DNA of 44,850 nt from assembly GCF_009469605.1 (NCBI RefSeq), contig NZ_SSXU01000027.1, positions 1-44,850 on the forward strand. The letters run 5' to 3'. This DNA is from Zoogloea sp. 1C4. GTDB lineage: Bacteria > Pseudomonadota > Gammaproteobacteria > Burkholderiales > Rhodocyclaceae. Under the pieces are notes generated by a model. That model was given only the letters and a program-made list of their open reading frames with translations, was not told where the DNA came from and did not search any database. The stretch's first letter is position 1. Every line of letters starts with the position of its first letter. The translations under genes were made by a program, and so were the position numbers. This document shows positions 16,122 to 25,644 of the stretch, piece by piece.

Positions 16122-19100
16122 ATGGCCGAGCAGGACCCTCTCCCCAGCCTCACCCCCGGCGCCACCCTCGACGACAAGTACACCGCCAGCACCGGCCGCG
16201 TGTATCTCACCGGCTATCAGGCGCTGGTGCGCCTCTTGCTGATCCAGCGCGACCGCGACCGGGCCGCCGGGCTCAACACCGCGGGCTTCGTGTCCGGCTA
16301 CCGGGGCTCGCCCCTGGGCGGGCTGGACTTGAGCCTGTGGAAGGCCCAGGCACATCTGGCCCGCCACGAGGTGGTCTTCCAGCCCGGCGTGAATGAAGAC
16401 ATGGCCGCCACCGCCGTGTGGGGCAGCCAGCAGGTCACGCTGTCGCCCCGGGCGCGGGTGCAGGGCGTGTTTGCCATGTGGTACGGCAAGGGGCCGGGGG
16501 TCGATCGCTGCGGCGACGTGTTCCGCCACGCAAACGCCGCGGGCAGCAGCCAGTTCGGCGGCGTGCTGGTGATCGCTGGCGACGACCACGCGGCCAAGTC
16601 ATCCACCCTGCCCCACCAGACCGACCACTTCTTCAAGTCGATGATGATGCCGGTGCTGGCCCCGGCCGGCGTTCAGGAATACCTCGACTACGGCGTGCAT
16701 GGCTGGGCGCTGTCGCGCTATTCGGGCTGCTGGGTGGCCTTCAAGGCGCTGGCCGACACGGTGGAGACTTCCGCCTCGGTGGATGTGGACCCGCAGCGGG
16801 TGGTCACCGTCACGCCCACCGACTTCGCGCTGCCGCCCGACGGCCTTAACCTGCGCTGGCCCGATCCGCCGCTGGTGCAGGAGCGCCGCCTGCTGCACTT
16901 CAAGCTCTATGCCGCGTTGGCCTACTGTCGCGCCAACCGGCTCAACCGGGTGGTGATCGACTCGCCCGCACCGCGGCTGGGCATCATCACCTCGGGCAAG
17001 AGCTACCTGGACGTGCGCCAGGCCTTCGACGACCTGGGCATCGACGAGGCGCTCGCCGCCGAGATCGGCATCCGGCTCTACAAGGTGGGCATGGTGTGGC
17101 CGCTGGAGGCCGAGGGCGTGCGACGCTTTGCCGAGGGGCTGGACGAGATTCTGGTGGTGGAAGAGAAGCGCCAGCTGCTCGAATACCAGCTCAAGGAAGA
17201 GCTCTACAACTGGCGCGAGGACGTGCGCCCGCGGGTGGTGGGCAAGTTCGACGAGAAAGGCGAATGGGCGATGATCGCCACGCCGGGCCCGGACGGGCGC
17301 ATCACCGTCGACCACGGCGAGTGGCTGCTGCCGGCAGCGGGCGAGCTCTCTCCGGCGATGATCGCCCGGGTGATCGCCGCGCGCATCGGGCGTTTCTTCA
17401 CCTCGGCGCGCATCGAGAGCCGGCTGGCCTTCCTGCAGGCCAAGGATCACACCCTCGCCCACCGGGTGTTCGCCATCGACCGGGTGCCCACCTTCTGCCC
17501 CGGCTGCCCCCACAACAGCTCCACCAAGGTGCCGGAAGGCAGCCGCGCCACCGCCGGCATCGGCTGCCACTACATGGCCAGCTTCATGCCCGACCGGCGC
17601 ACCGGCCCCTTCACCCACATGGGCGGCGAGGGCGTGCCGTGGGTGGGCCAGGCGCCCTTCACCGACGAGCCGCACATCTTCGCCAACCTGGGTGACGGCA
17701 CCTATTTCCACTCCGGCATCCTGGCGATCCGCCAGTCGGTGGCGGCCTTCAACCGCCCGGCCCACGGGCGCCAGCCCACCAGCGGCATCACCTACAAGAT
17801 CCTGTTCAACGACGCGGTGGCGATGACCGGCGGCCAGCCGGTGGATGGCGAGCTCACCGTGCCCCGGCTGCTGCGCCAGCTGCAGGCCGAAGGCGTGGGC
17901 AGCATCGTGCTCGTCACCGACGGCACCGACCGCCCCTGGCACGTGGCCGACATCCCCCACGGGGTGGCGATCCGGCACCGGGACGAGCTGGAGGTGATCC
18001 AGCGCGAGCTGCGCACCCTGCCCGGCGTGTCGGCGCTGGTGTTCGACCAGACCTGCGCCGCCGAGAAGCGCCGCCGCAGGAAGCGCGGCACCTACCCCGA
18101 CCCGCAGACCCGCGTCTTCATCAACGAGGCGGTGTGCGAGGGCTGCGGCGACTGCGGGCGCGAATCCAACTGCATGGCGATCCTGCCCGTCGAGACCGAG
18201 TTCGGCCGCAAGCGGCAGATCGACCAATCGGCCTGCAACAAGGATTTCTCGTGCCTGAACGGCTTCTGTCCGAGCTTCGTGACCATCGAGGGCGGACGGG
18301 TGCGAAAGGGCCGCGCCGCCGCGGTGGATGCGAGCCACCTGCCGGCGCTACCCGTGCCGCGGCTGCCCGCCACCACCCAGCCGTGGGGCATCCTCGTCAC
18401 CGGCGTGGGCGGCACCGGCGTGGTCACCATCGGCGCGCTGATCGGCATGGCCGCGCACCTGGATGGCAAGGGCGTGACCGTGCTCGACATGACCGGCCTC
18501 GCCCAGAAGGGCGGCTCGGTGTTCAGCCACATCCGCATCGCCGACGACCCGGAGCAGCTCCACGCGGTGCGCATCGCGGTGGGCGAAGCCAACGCGGTGA
18601 TCGGCGGCGACGTGGTGGTCACCGCCAGCGCCGACGCCCTCTCGCGGATGGCCGTCGGCACCACCCACGGGGTGGTCAATTGCGCCGAGACGCCCACATC
18701 CGAATTCACCCGCAACCCGGACTGGGTCTTCCCCCTCGACAAGATGCAGGCCGCGATCGTCGAAGCCGTCGGCCGCGAAGGCTGCAGCTTCCTCGACGCC
18801 GGCGCGCTGGCCACCGCGCTCCTCGGCGACGCCATCGCCACCAACCTGTTCCTGCTCGGCTTTGCCTGGCAGAAGGGCTGGGTGCCGGTGAGCGAGGCCA
18901 GCCTCGACAAGGCCATCGTGATGAACGGCGCGGCGGTCGAGATGAACCGCCAGGCGTTTCTGTGGGGCCGCCGCGCGGCGGTGGATCAGGTGGCGGTCGA
19001 ACGCCTGCTGGCGCCCGCGCCGGTAATCCCGATCCGCCCGACTACGGCCGCCGAGAGCCTCGACGCCCGCATCGCCCGCCGCGCGGCCTTCCTCACCGAT

Positions 19101-19709
19101 TACCAGGACGCCGCCTACGCCCGGCGCTACACCGACTTCGTGGCCCGGGTGCGCGAAGCCGAAGCCCGGCTGGGCAGCCAGCGCCTCACCGAAGCCGTCG
19201 CCGACAGCTATTTCAAGCTGCTGGCCTGCAAGGACGAGTACGAAGTCGCCCGGCTGTACGCCGACCCGGTTTTCTGGCAGCAGATCGATGAACGCTTCGA
19301 AGGCGATTTCACGGTGAGCTTCCACCTCGCGCCGACCTTCCTGGCCCGGCCCGATCCGGACTCCGGGCGCATCCACAAGCTGAAGTTCGGCCCGTGGATA
19401 AAGACGGCCTTCGGCTGGCTGGCCCGGCTTCGGCGCCTGCGCGGCACACCTTTCGACGTCTTCGGCTACCACGCCGAACGCAAGGCCGAACGTGCCCTCA
19501 CCGCCCAGTTCGAGGCCGACATCGGCCAGCTCATCGGCGAACTCGGCGCCGAGCGCCTGCCCATCGCCATCGAGCTCGCCCGCCTGCCGGACGACATCCG
19601 CGGCTACGGCCACATCAAGGCCGCGGCGATGCAGCGGGCAGCCGAAAAGCGCGAGGCGCTGCTGGCCCGCTGGCGCGCCGGCGGCCATCGACCGGCCAAC
19701 GTGGCCTGA
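16122..19709 (+). CDS. Fused indolepyruvate/2-oxoacid:ferredoxin oxidoreductase
   Basis: This 1195-residue enzyme oxidatively decarboxylates aryl- or branched-chain 2-oxoacids to acyl-CoA with thiamine pyrophosphate and iron-sulfur clusters. The order is as in the fused IorA-IorB type. The N-terminal pyrimidine-binding half (GFVSGYRGSPLGGLDL, GVNEDMAATAVWGSQQ) is followed by a cysteine cluster FCPGCPHNSS near residue 460. The TPP site GDGTYFHSG is near 526 with NDAVAMTGG. A second cysteine cluster, VCEGCGDCGRESNC, is near 672, with further Cys in CNKDFSCLNGFCP. The gamma-like domain with GVGGTGVVTIG is near 764. The ATG at 16122 has a GAGGAAA site. It is likely used in aromatic amino acid or aryl-acid catabolism. 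A ferredoxin partner is not adjacent. Confidence 0.92.
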   Translation: MAEQDPLPSLTPGATLDDKYTASTGRVYLTGYQALVRLLLIQRDRDRAAGLNTAGFVSGYRGSPLGGLDLSLWKAQAHLARHEVVFQPGVNEDMAATAVWGSQQVTLSPRARVQGVFAMWYGKGPGVDRCGDVFRHANAAGSSQFGGVLVIAGDDHAAKSSTLPHQTDHFFKSMMMPVLAPAGVQEYLDYGVHGWALSRYSGCWVAFKALADTVETSASVDVDPQRVVTVTPTDFALPPDGLNLRWPDPPLVQERRLLHFKLYAALAYCRANRLNRVVIDSPAPRLGIITSGKSYLDVRQAFDDLGIDEALAAEIGIRLYKVGMVWPLEAEGVRRFAEGLDEILVVEEKRQLLEYQLKEELYNWREDVRPRVVGKFDEKGEWAMIATPGPDGRITVDHGEWLLPAAGELSPAMIARVIAARIGRFFTSARIESRLAFLQAKDHTLAHRVFAIDRVPTFCPGCPHNSSTKVPEGSRATAGIGCHYMASFMPDRRTGPFTHMGGEGVPWVGQAPFTDEPHIFANLGDGTYFHSGILAIRQSVAAFNRPAHGRQPTSGITYKILFNDAVAMTGGQPVDGELTVPRLLRQLQAEGVGSIVLVTDGTDRPWHVADIPHGVAIRHRDELEVIQRELRTLPGVSALVFDQTCAAEKRRRRKRGTYPDPQTRVFINEAVCEGCGDCGRESNCMAILPVETEFGRKRQIDQSACNKDFSCLNGFCPSFVTIEGGRVRKGRAAAVDASHLPALPVPRLPATTQPWGILVTGVGGTGVVTIGALIGMAAHLDGKGVTVLDMTGLAQKGGSVFSHIRIADDPEQLHAVRIAVGEANAVIGGDVVVTASADALSRMAVGTTHGVVNCAETPTSEFTRNPDWVFPLDKMQAAIVEAVGREGCSFLDAGALATALLGDAIATNLFLLGFAWQKGWVPVSEASLDKAIVMNGAAVEMNRQAFLWGRRAAVDQVAVERLLAPAPVIPIRPTTAAESLDARIARRAAFLTDYQDAAYARRYTDFVARVREAEARLGSQRLTEAVADSYFKLLACKDEYEVARLYADPVFWQQIDERFEGDFTVSFHLAPTFLARPDPDSGRIHKLKFGPWIKTAFGWLARLRRLRGTPFDVFGYHAERKAERALTAQFEADIGQLIGELGAERLPIAIELARLPDDIRGYGHIKAAAMQRAAEKREALLARWRAGGHRPANVA

Positions 19710-19963
19710 GTGCTGATCTGGACGGCACTACGCGATTTCATCGCGACAAACTGCACAGGACTAGGATGATCTCTTGAGGTGGGCCGAACATCTTGCCATG
19801 CAGTACCGCCATGAGAGTTCCCGAGCAACGGAACTTAGCTGGCTTGGATCATTGTCTCCAAACCCCACCAATGTCATGCAAATGAGTTAGTATAAACAGC
19901 ACAATTAAGGCGACGACGAGCCTAAGCCTGTTGTTATCTCTTGACGACCTGGGAGGTCTTGAA

Positions 19964-20398
19964 ATGAGTGCGTGGAACGTTGAGGATGCGGTGAAGATGC
20001 TGAATGGCCGGGCAAAGGATCATAGCCTGGGCCGATGTGCGGAATACACACGTATCGCCATCGAGGCTGGCGGGATTGTACTTAAAAGACATATCTCAGC
20101 CAAGGATTACGGTTCGAGCCTGTTAGCAGTCGGCTTCACAACGCTTTCGCCTGATGTGTCTCTTTTCAAAGCAGGTGACGTCGCCATCATTCAGCCGATC
20201 AAGGGGCACCCCCATGGGCATATGGCGATGTTCAACGGGAAGATATGGATTTCTGACTTCAAGCAGAATCACGGCTACTATCCCGGCCCAACCTACAGAA
20301 AAATCAAGCCGCCAGTGACGATCTATAGGTATGGATCGCAGTCTGAGCAGACTTTTATTTTTGCGCCGGTGTATGCGGTCGATCATAGTTTGGCCTGA
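19964..20398 (+). CDS. CHAP/NlpC-P60-like peptidoglycan amidase, probable antibacterial effector
   Basis: This 144-residue protein is read from the ATG at 19964 behind a GGAGG site; a TTG 33 nt earlier is less likely. The layout fits papain-fold amidases: Cys in LGRCAEYTRIAIEAGGI and His in KGHPHGHMAMFNGKIWISD, with GDVAIIQPI between. It has no signal peptide, so delivery would need a dedicated system such as type VI secretion, and no such genes are in the window. The next gene, 14 nt on, encodes a signal-peptide protein that would make a suitable periplasmic immunity partner. Base composition is visibly lower in GC than the flanking genes, pointing to acquisition. The exact family (Tae-like or other) is not fixed. 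Confidence 0.65.
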   Translation: MSAWNVEDAVKMLNGRAKDHSLGRCAEYTRIAIEAGGIVLKRHISAKDYGSSLLAVGFTTLSPDVSLFKAGDVAIIQPIKGHPHGHMAMFNGKIWISDFKQNHGYYPGPTYRKIKPPVTIYRYGSQSEQTFIFAPVYAVDHSLA

Positions 20399-20412
20399 AC
20401 GGGAAGAAGAGT

Positions 20413-20859
20413 ATGCGCCCCGTCGCAGTGGCACTATTGCGCCTATCTCTGATTTGGATGCTGGTGGGTTCTTGCTCATCCGTGGCATTTGCCGATGCCA
20501 AAGGGCAAGTGGCAGAGTTTTATGGATGGTATCTGGGGCGCATTGCCGCAGACGATCCCCCGTCCCTGTCTGAAGGGACTGATCTAAAACGTTACGTCTC
20601 ATCAGCCCGCCTTCGAAAACTTAATAGGCAATTCAACAGTCCGGATGGCATGGATAACGACTATTTCATCCAAGCCCAAGACTATCTTGACAGCTGGATA
20701 AAGTACATTGCCGTAATTCCTATATCTGAATCTGCGAAGCGCGCTCAGCTCCGTGTGCAACTCGGGGAGGGGGGCGAACTCTACAAACTCAGGGTGATCG
20801 CGGTAAAAGAGGGGGGAGAGTGGAAAATCGACATGGTCAGTGTATCGAGTTCACCTTGA
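20413..20859 (+). CDS. DUF3828-like secreted protein, candidate immunity to the amidase
   Basis: This 148-residue protein has an N-terminal signal peptide (hydrophobic core VALLRLSLIWMLVGS, then SSVAFA before ADAKG). The Cys in GSCSSV could alternatively mark a lipoprotein. The mature part, with VAEFYGWYLGRIA, VSSARLRKLNRQF, YFIQAQDYLDSW and GGEWKIDMVSV, resembles DUF3828/NTF2-like proteins. It starts 14 nt after the amidase gene, shares its lower GC, and would reside where the amidase acts. An effector-immunity pair is therefore the simplest reading. The direct evidence is arrangement and localisation only. Confidence 0.65.
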   Translation: MRPVAVALLRLSLIWMLVGSCSSVAFADAKGQVAEFYGWYLGRIAADDPPSLSEGTDLKRYVSSARLRKLNRQFNSPDGMDNDYFIQAQDYLDSWIKYIAVIPISESAKRAQLRVQLGEGGELYKLRVIAVKEGGEWKIDMVSVSSSP

Positions 20860-21047
20860 ATCTCGTTTCAAGCGTAAGCGCAATCAACTGACCCGAGGTC
20901 AGCAGCAAAGGTTACCTCCCAAGGACGAACAGGAGCGGGTTCGATACGGATGCAGTTTTTCCGGCAGATCACCATCTCCGCGCAAACTGCAACGGAGCAC
21001 CAACCAGCCCGTTCGCCCACCCCGAGCAACACGCACGATGCCCGTCT

Positions 21048-21860
21048 ATGCTCCATTTGCCACCCTTCGCCCTGCCGCCCGCCCTCAAGGCCCTGCTGGC
21101 CCAGCTGGGCGGGGTGGCTGTTGCCTACGCGGCGGGCCGGGCCGGGCTGCTGCCGCCCGGCGCGTGGCCGGTGGTCACCGTCCAGGCCGTCGCCGCCGCG
21201 GGCATCGCCACACTGCTGCGCAGCGCCCGCTGGTGGCGCTGGATCCACCTGGGCTTCATGCCGGTGGTGGCCGGCGCCCTGGCCCTGCAGATCGCCCCGG
21301 GCTGGTATCTGGCGGCCTTTGTGATGTTTGCGCTGATCTACTGGAGCAGCTTCCGCACCCAGGTGCCGCTGTTCCTCTCCAACCCGCGCACCGCCGAAGC
21401 GGTGACCAGCCTGCTGCGCCGGGATCGACCGCCGTCGGTGCTCGATCTGGGCAGCGGCACCGGCTCGCTGCTGCGCCCGCTGGCCCGGCTGCGGCCCGAT
21501 TGCCGCTGCGAAGGTGTCGAATCCGCCCCCGCGCCCTACCTGCTGTCGCGCATCCTGGCCCGCCACCAGCACAACATCGCGCTGGCCCGGGGCGACTTCT
21601 TCAAGATGCCCTGGGGCGACTACGATCTGGTGTATGCCTTCCTGTCGCCGGTGCCGATGAACGCGGTGTGGGACAAGGCCCGCGCCGAACTGCGCCCCGG
21701 CGCGCTGCTGGTGAGCAACAGCTTCCCGGTCGAGGGCGTCGATCCGGAACAGGTGATCGAAGTGCCCGACAGCCGCCACACGCGGCTCTACTGCTACCGC
21801 CCCGCCGGCCCCGAGCCGACGCCCAAGCCCTTGGCGTCAAACGCTTTTGGGCGCCGATAA
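21048..21860 (+). CDS. Membrane-anchored class I SAM-dependent methyltransferase
   Basis: This 270-residue protein has three or four hydrophobic segments in its first 105 residues (for example LAQLGGVAVAYAAGRAGLLP and FVMFALIYWSSF). A class I methyltransferase domain follows: motif I VLDLGSGTGSLLRPL at about 128-142, CEGVESAPAPYLLS for the second strand, and a post-II segment GDYDLVYAFLSPVPM. The C-terminal part of the Rossmann fold appears short. The substrate is unknown; membrane anchoring suggests a lipid, quinone or membrane-protein target. It is flanked by unrelated genes, with a ParA-like gene about 95 nt downstream. Confidence 0.8.
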   Translation: MLHLPPFALPPALKALLAQLGGVAVAYAAGRAGLLPPGAWPVVTVQAVAAAGIATLLRSARWWRWIHLGFMPVVAGALALQIAPGWYLAAFVMFALIYWSSFRTQVPLFLSNPRTAEAVTSLLRRDRPPSVLDLGSGTGSLLRPLARLRPDCRCEGVESAPAPYLLSRILARHQHNIALARGDFFKMPWGDYDLVYAFLSPVPMNAVWDKARAELRPGALLVSNSFPVEGVDPEQVIEVPDSRHTRLYCYRPAGPEPTPKPLASNAFGRR

Positions 21861-21956
21861 GCGGCCGAATCCCCCCTCAATTCCGCCTCTCGTGCTGCCG
21901 TTAAGCAAGGAATAATGGCGTCATCGCGCCTTGCGTTCAGCGAGAGGATTTCAACC

Positions 21957-22661
21957 ATGTCCCGCATCATCTGCGTCATCGGCAACAAGGGCGGCACCGG
22001 CAAGACGACCCTGTCCCACATGCTGTGCCAGGGCCTCGGCCTGCTGGGCCAGCGTTCGGCCTGCGTCCTCACCGACACCCACCGCGAACCGCTCTCGCCC
22101 GACGGCCGCCGCTACGTGACCGCCGACGGACGCACCCCCGAGGCACTCCAGAAGATCGTCACCAAGCTGCGCACCATGGAAGGCTGGGTCGGCGTGATCG
22201 ACGGCGGCGGCAACCGGGCCGAGGTGGATCGCCTGCTCGACAGCCTCTCCGACATCGTGATCGTGCCCTTCCGCGATTCCCACGAAGACCTGCGCACCAC
22301 CCTCGGTGACCTGCAGACCTTCCCCCACGCCTACGCCCTGCCGTCCCAGTGGCCCACCAACGCCTGGCAGCGGGACGCCGCCGACCGCAGCGTGGCCCAG
22401 CTCCTCGGCGAATACCGCGACCGCCTGCTCCACCCGGTGGCCAGCCTGTCCGCATCCAAGCTGCTGCTGCAGAAGCAGATCCCCGACAGCCTGCCCTCCA
22501 ACCTCGGCAACGCCTGCCGCAGCCTGGCCCGGCAGGTGATGGAGATCCTCGAGATCGGCGAAGCGGACGCCGAACAGCGCGCCCGCCGCGACGCCCCGGC
22601 AGTCTCCGTGCCACCGGCGGCGGTCATGCCCGAAGGCTACGCCAGCACCGCCCGGCACTGA
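21957..22661 (+). CDS. ParA/MinD-like P-loop ATPase
   Basis: This 234-residue protein has the deviant Walker A of the ParA superfamily, IGNKGGTGKTTLS at residues 8-20, with the signature Lys before GGTGKT. A switch region VIDGGGNRAEVDRLL and strand DIVIVPFRDSHEDL follow. The C-terminal half is less conserved. ParA-type ATPases position DNA or large complexes by ATP-dependent dimerisation. There is no ParB here and an MCP gene follows about 190 nt later, so a role in positioning a chemosensory array or another cargo is possible, but it is not demonstrated. The ATG at 21957 is preferred over one at 21915 because a GAGAGGA site precedes it. Confidence 0.8.
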   Translation: MSRIICVIGNKGGTGKTTLSHMLCQGLGLLGQRSACVLTDTHREPLSPDGRRYVTADGRTPEALQKIVTKLRTMEGWVGVIDGGGNRAEVDRLLDSLSDIVIVPFRDSHEDLRTTLGDLQTFPHAYALPSQWPTNAWQRDAADRSVAQLLGEYRDRLLHPVASLSASKLLLQKQIPDSLPSNLGNACRSLARQVMEILEIGEADAEQRARRDAPAVSVPPAAVMPEGYASTARH

Positions 22662-22682
22662 ACCCGCCCTTCCTCGCCACTG

Positions 22683-22716
22683 CCCTCCCATCCCGGAGGG
22701 CCGTTTCATTTTGTCC
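22683..22716 (+). terminator. Weak terminator after ParA-like gene
   Basis: A CCCTCC / GGAGGG stem with a 6-nt loop (22683-22700) is followed by CCGTTTCATTTTG. The broken T tract makes it a moderate terminator at best. Confidence 0.5.
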
Positions 22717-22778
22717 GCCCGCCGGCACAAGGCCGCAGCGCACTTGCGCCCCTGTACAAAAAATAACCACAGACTTAC

Positions 22779-22805
22779 TGAGGTTTTCTTCCGTCCCGCC
22801 GAAAT
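22779..22805 (+). promoter_or_regulatory. Candidate sigma-28 (FliA) promoter for PAS-MCP gene
   Basis: TGAGGTTT (22779-22786), 11 nt, then GCCGAAAT (22798-22805), compared with TAAAGTTT-N11-GCCGATAA: six matches in each half and exact spacing. It is about 50 nt upstream of the MCP start, as expected for a flagellar-class gene. Confidence 0.55.
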
Positions 22806-22853
22806 AGCAGTCAACAAGGCGACACACGCCAGGGCGACGGGGAGACTCATCAG

Positions 22854-24935
22854 ATGCGTAACAACGGGCCAGTTACCGGCAAGGAACAGACTTTCGGCGA
22901 CGACATCGCCATCATCTCGCACACCGACGATGCCGGCCGGATCAACTTCGTCAACGACGACTTCGTGGCGATCAGCGGCTTTTCCAGCGACGAACTGATC
23001 GGCCAGTCCCACAACATCGTCCGCCACCCGGACATGCCCGGCGAGGCCTTCCGCGACCTGTGGGTCACCCTCAAGCGCGGCCGGCCGTGGTCCGGGCTGG
23101 TCAAGAACCGCTGCAAGAACGGCGACTTCTACTGGGTTCGCGCCGCCATCACGCCCAAGCCCGACGGCGGCTTCATGTCAGTGCGGGTCAAGCCGGCGGC
23201 CGGCGAGGTGCAGGCCGCCGAGGCGCTCTACCAGCGCATGCAGCGCGATCCGTCGATCCGGCTCCACGAGGGCAAGGTGCGCCGTACCGGCGTGGCCGGC
23301 GTCATCGAGCGGGGCATGGCGCGGATCGACAACATGCCCATCGGCCGCCGCCTGCTCGGGGTGATGGTCATCGTGATGGTCCTGCTCGCCGCCACCCTGG
23401 CCGACAGCCAGCGCTCGGCCCGCCAGATCGAGGCCCGCTATCAGGCGCACATCGCCCACGACGGCGCCCGCCGGGTGGACTTCTACAGCATGTACGCCCA
23501 GGGCCTGCAGATGGGTCAGGCCCTGCGCAACGCCATGCTCGACCCGGCCAACCCCAAGGCCTACGAGAACTACACCAAGGCTGCCGAGGCCTTCGAAAGT
23601 GTGGCCGGCAAGGCGCGCAGCCTCGACGAGCAGACCTTCACGTCGGGCCTGCCGGCGCGCATCCAGGATCTGCGCCGCGAGCAGCGGCAGATCCACGACC
23701 GGCTGTTCGCCCTCGTCAAGAATGGCCAGGGCGAAGACGCCCGGGCGATGCTCAACAAGGAGGAAACCCCGAAATGGCGGGAGATGCGTGACCTCCTGCT
23801 GGCCGAGATCAAGCGCCTCGACGAAGCCTCGCCTCACCTGCTGGCCGAGCTGAAGGAAGCATCCGACGCCGGCATCCGGCGCAGCCTGGGCCTTGGGCTG
23901 GGCGCCGTGGTGCTTGGCCTGATCCTCGGCGCCGGCCTGCTGGCCCGCACCGCCCGCCAGGCCGCCCGCGCCCGCGAGATGGTCTCCGCCGTGGCCGGCG
24001 GGCGGCTGTCCCTGCCCATCTGCCCGGGCAGCCGCGACGAGATCGGCGAGATCCTCACCCACGTGGCCATACTCAAGAACCGCCTCCACGAGGCGATCAG
24101 CCTGATCCAGCAGAGCGCCCGCGAGCTGGCCGACTCCAGCGCCCGCCTGGCCAGCGCCAGCGAGGCCACCGTCGACGCCACCACCACCCAGTCGTCCGCC
24201 ATCTCCACCATCGCCGCGGCGGTCGAGGAGCTGTCGGTCGCCAGCGACGCGATGAGCGAGAACGCCCGCGAGGCCCTCGGCGCCGCCGAGCACGCCATCA
24301 CCACCACCCGCGACAGCGCCACCATCAGCCGCGGCGCCGCCGAGACCATCGGCAACGCTGCCCGCGCGGTGGCCAGCACCGAATCCCGCATCGGCGAACT
24401 GGCCGACATGTCGGCCGAGATCAGCCGGGTGGTCAAGGTGATCCGCGAGATCTCCGATCAGACCAACCTCCTCGCCCTCAACGCCGCCATCGAAGCAGCC
24501 AGGGCCGGCGAACAGGGCCGCGGCTTCGCGGTGGTCGCCGACGAGGTGCGCAAACTGGCCGAGCGCACCGGCAGCTCCACCCAGGAGATCGCCGCGGTGA
24601 TCCAGCGCATCCAGTCGGTGAGCGACGCGGTGGCCAGCGATGTGGCCGCCGGCAGCAGCCAGGTGGCAACCGGCGCCCGCGACGCCCTGCACGCCGGTGA
24701 CGTGGCAGCCTCGGTCGAGACCTCCGTCGTCCAGGCTGGCGAAGCCATGCACCAGATCGGCGCGGCCCTCACCGAGAGCAGCACCACCACCCGCCACATC
24801 GCCGATCAGATGGAAACCGTGGCCGAGAACGCCGAAGTGGACGCCGACATGGCCCGCCAGTCGGCCACCGAAGCCCGCCAGATCGGCCACCTCGCCAGCA
24901 AGCTGCAGGCCCTCGCCGCCCAGTTCCGCACCTGA
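22854..24935 (+). CDS. PAS-domain methyl-accepting chemotaxis protein (Aer-like)
   Basis: This 693-residue chemoreceptor begins with a cytoplasmic PAS domain at about 10-120: ITFVND-type [20 protein letters not shown], then [20 protein letters not shown], the signature of Aer-type redox/energy sensors. A transmembrane helix at about 167-183 precedes a helical region (about 190-340) like the four-helix-bundle sensor of Tar-type receptors. A second transmembrane helix at about 345-364 and a short HAMP lead to the signalling domain with [20 protein letters not shown] and [19 protein letters not shown]. It therefore carries both an inner PAS and a possibly periplasmic sensor. FAD or haem binding by the PAS cannot be decided from sequence alone. 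The transcript is probably FliA-dependent. Confidence 0.9.
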   Translation: MRNNGPVTGKEQTFGDDIAIISHTDDAGRINFVNDDFVAISGFSSDELIGQSHNIVRHPDMPGEAFRDLWVTLKRGRPWSGLVKNRCKNGDFYWVRAAITPKPDGGFMSVRVKPAAGEVQAAEALYQRMQRDPSIRLHEGKVRRTGVAGVIERGMARIDNMPIGRRLLGVMVIVMVLLAATLADSQRSARQIEARYQAHIAHDGARRVDFYSMYAQGLQMGQALRNAMLDPANPKAYENYTKAAEAFESVAGKARSLDEQTFTSGLPARIQDLRREQRQIHDRLFALVKNGQGEDARAMLNKEETPKWREMRDLLLAEIKRLDEASPHLLAELKEASDAGIRRSLGLGLGAVVLGLILGAGLLARTARQAARAREMVSAVAGGRLSLPICPGSRDEIGEILTHVAILKNRLHEAISLIQQSARELADSSARLASASEATVDATTTQSSAISTIAAAVEELSVASDAMSENAREALGAAEHAITTTRDSATISRGAAETIGNAARAVASTESRIGELADMSAEISRVVKVIREISDQTNLLALNAAIEAARAGEQGRGFAVVADEVRKLAERTGSSTQEIAAVIQRIQSVSDAVASDVAAGSSQVATGARDALHAGDVAASVETSVVQAGEAMHQIGAALTESSTTTRHIADQMETVAENAEVDADMARQSATEARQIGHLASKLQALAAQFRT

Positions 24936-25029
24936 GCCAGCCAACGGGCATGGAAAGGGAGGGTCGAGCCGGTTTACCCGCCCGGGTCGGTCGGGCAGAA
25001 TGCGCCGACTCCGACTCTCAAACCCTCCG

Positions 25030-25644
25030 ATGCTCACTGCCCACGGTCTTGCCTGCGATCGCGGCGACCGCCGTCTGTTTTCCGCTGTGGACTTCGCCGT
25101 CGCCCCGGGCCAGTGGCTGCAGGTGGAAGGCCCCAACGGGGCCGGCAAGACCAGCCTGCTGCGCATCGTCGCGGGGCTGGCGCCGGCGGCGGACGGACGC
25201 ATCGAATGGGACGGCCAGCCCGTCGCCCAGGTGCGCGACGAGTACCACGCCCGCCTGCTCTACCTGGGCCACGCCCCGTCCATCAAGGACGACCTCTCCG
25301 CCCTCGAGAACCTCCAGACCGCCGCCGCCGTGGCCGGCCGTCCGCTGGATGAGCACACCGCCCTCACCGCCCTGCGCCGGATCGGCCTGAAGGGCCGCGA
25401 AGACCTGCCCACCCGGGTGCTCTCCCAGGGCCAGAAGCGCCGCGTGGCGCTGGCCCGCCTGCTGTGCAGCCAGGCCCGGCTGTGGATCCTCGACGAGCCC
25501 TTCGTGGCCCTCGACGTGGCCGCCGTCAGCCAGCTGTGCGAGATCCTCGACGAGCACCTGTCCCGGGGCGGCATGCTGCTGTTCACCAGCCACCAGGCGG
25601 TGCAGCTCGGCGGCACGCCCTCCAGCCTGAGGCTGGGCGCATGA
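25030..25644 (+). CDS. ccmA: Cytochrome c maturation ABC ATPase CcmA
   Basis: This 204-residue ATPase has Walker A EGPNGAGKTSLLR, signature LSQGQKRRVALARLL and Walker B LWILDEPFVALD. CcmA powers release of holo-CcmE from the CcmC complex during periplasmic cytochrome c assembly. It is the first gene of a complete nine-gene System I cluster in the order ccmABCDEFGHI. The start at 25030 gives the standard family length. Its stop overlaps the ccmB start as ATGA. Confidence 0.95.
   Translation: MLTAHGLACDRGDRRLFSAVDFAVAPGQWLQVEGPNGAGKTSLLRIVAGLAPAADGRIEWDGQPVAQVRDEYHARLLYLGHAPSIKDDLSALENLQTAAAVAGRPLDEHTALTALRRIGLKGREDLPTRVLSQGQKRRVALARLLCSQARLWILDEPFVALDVAAVSQLCEILDEHLSRGGMLLFTSHQAVQLGGTPSSLRLGA

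Noticed and set aside
14300-16210. Longer start for the DUF1800 protein at 16210
   Set aside because: The added residues run through the promoter region of the divergent gene, and a GGAGG site marks the ATG at 15937.
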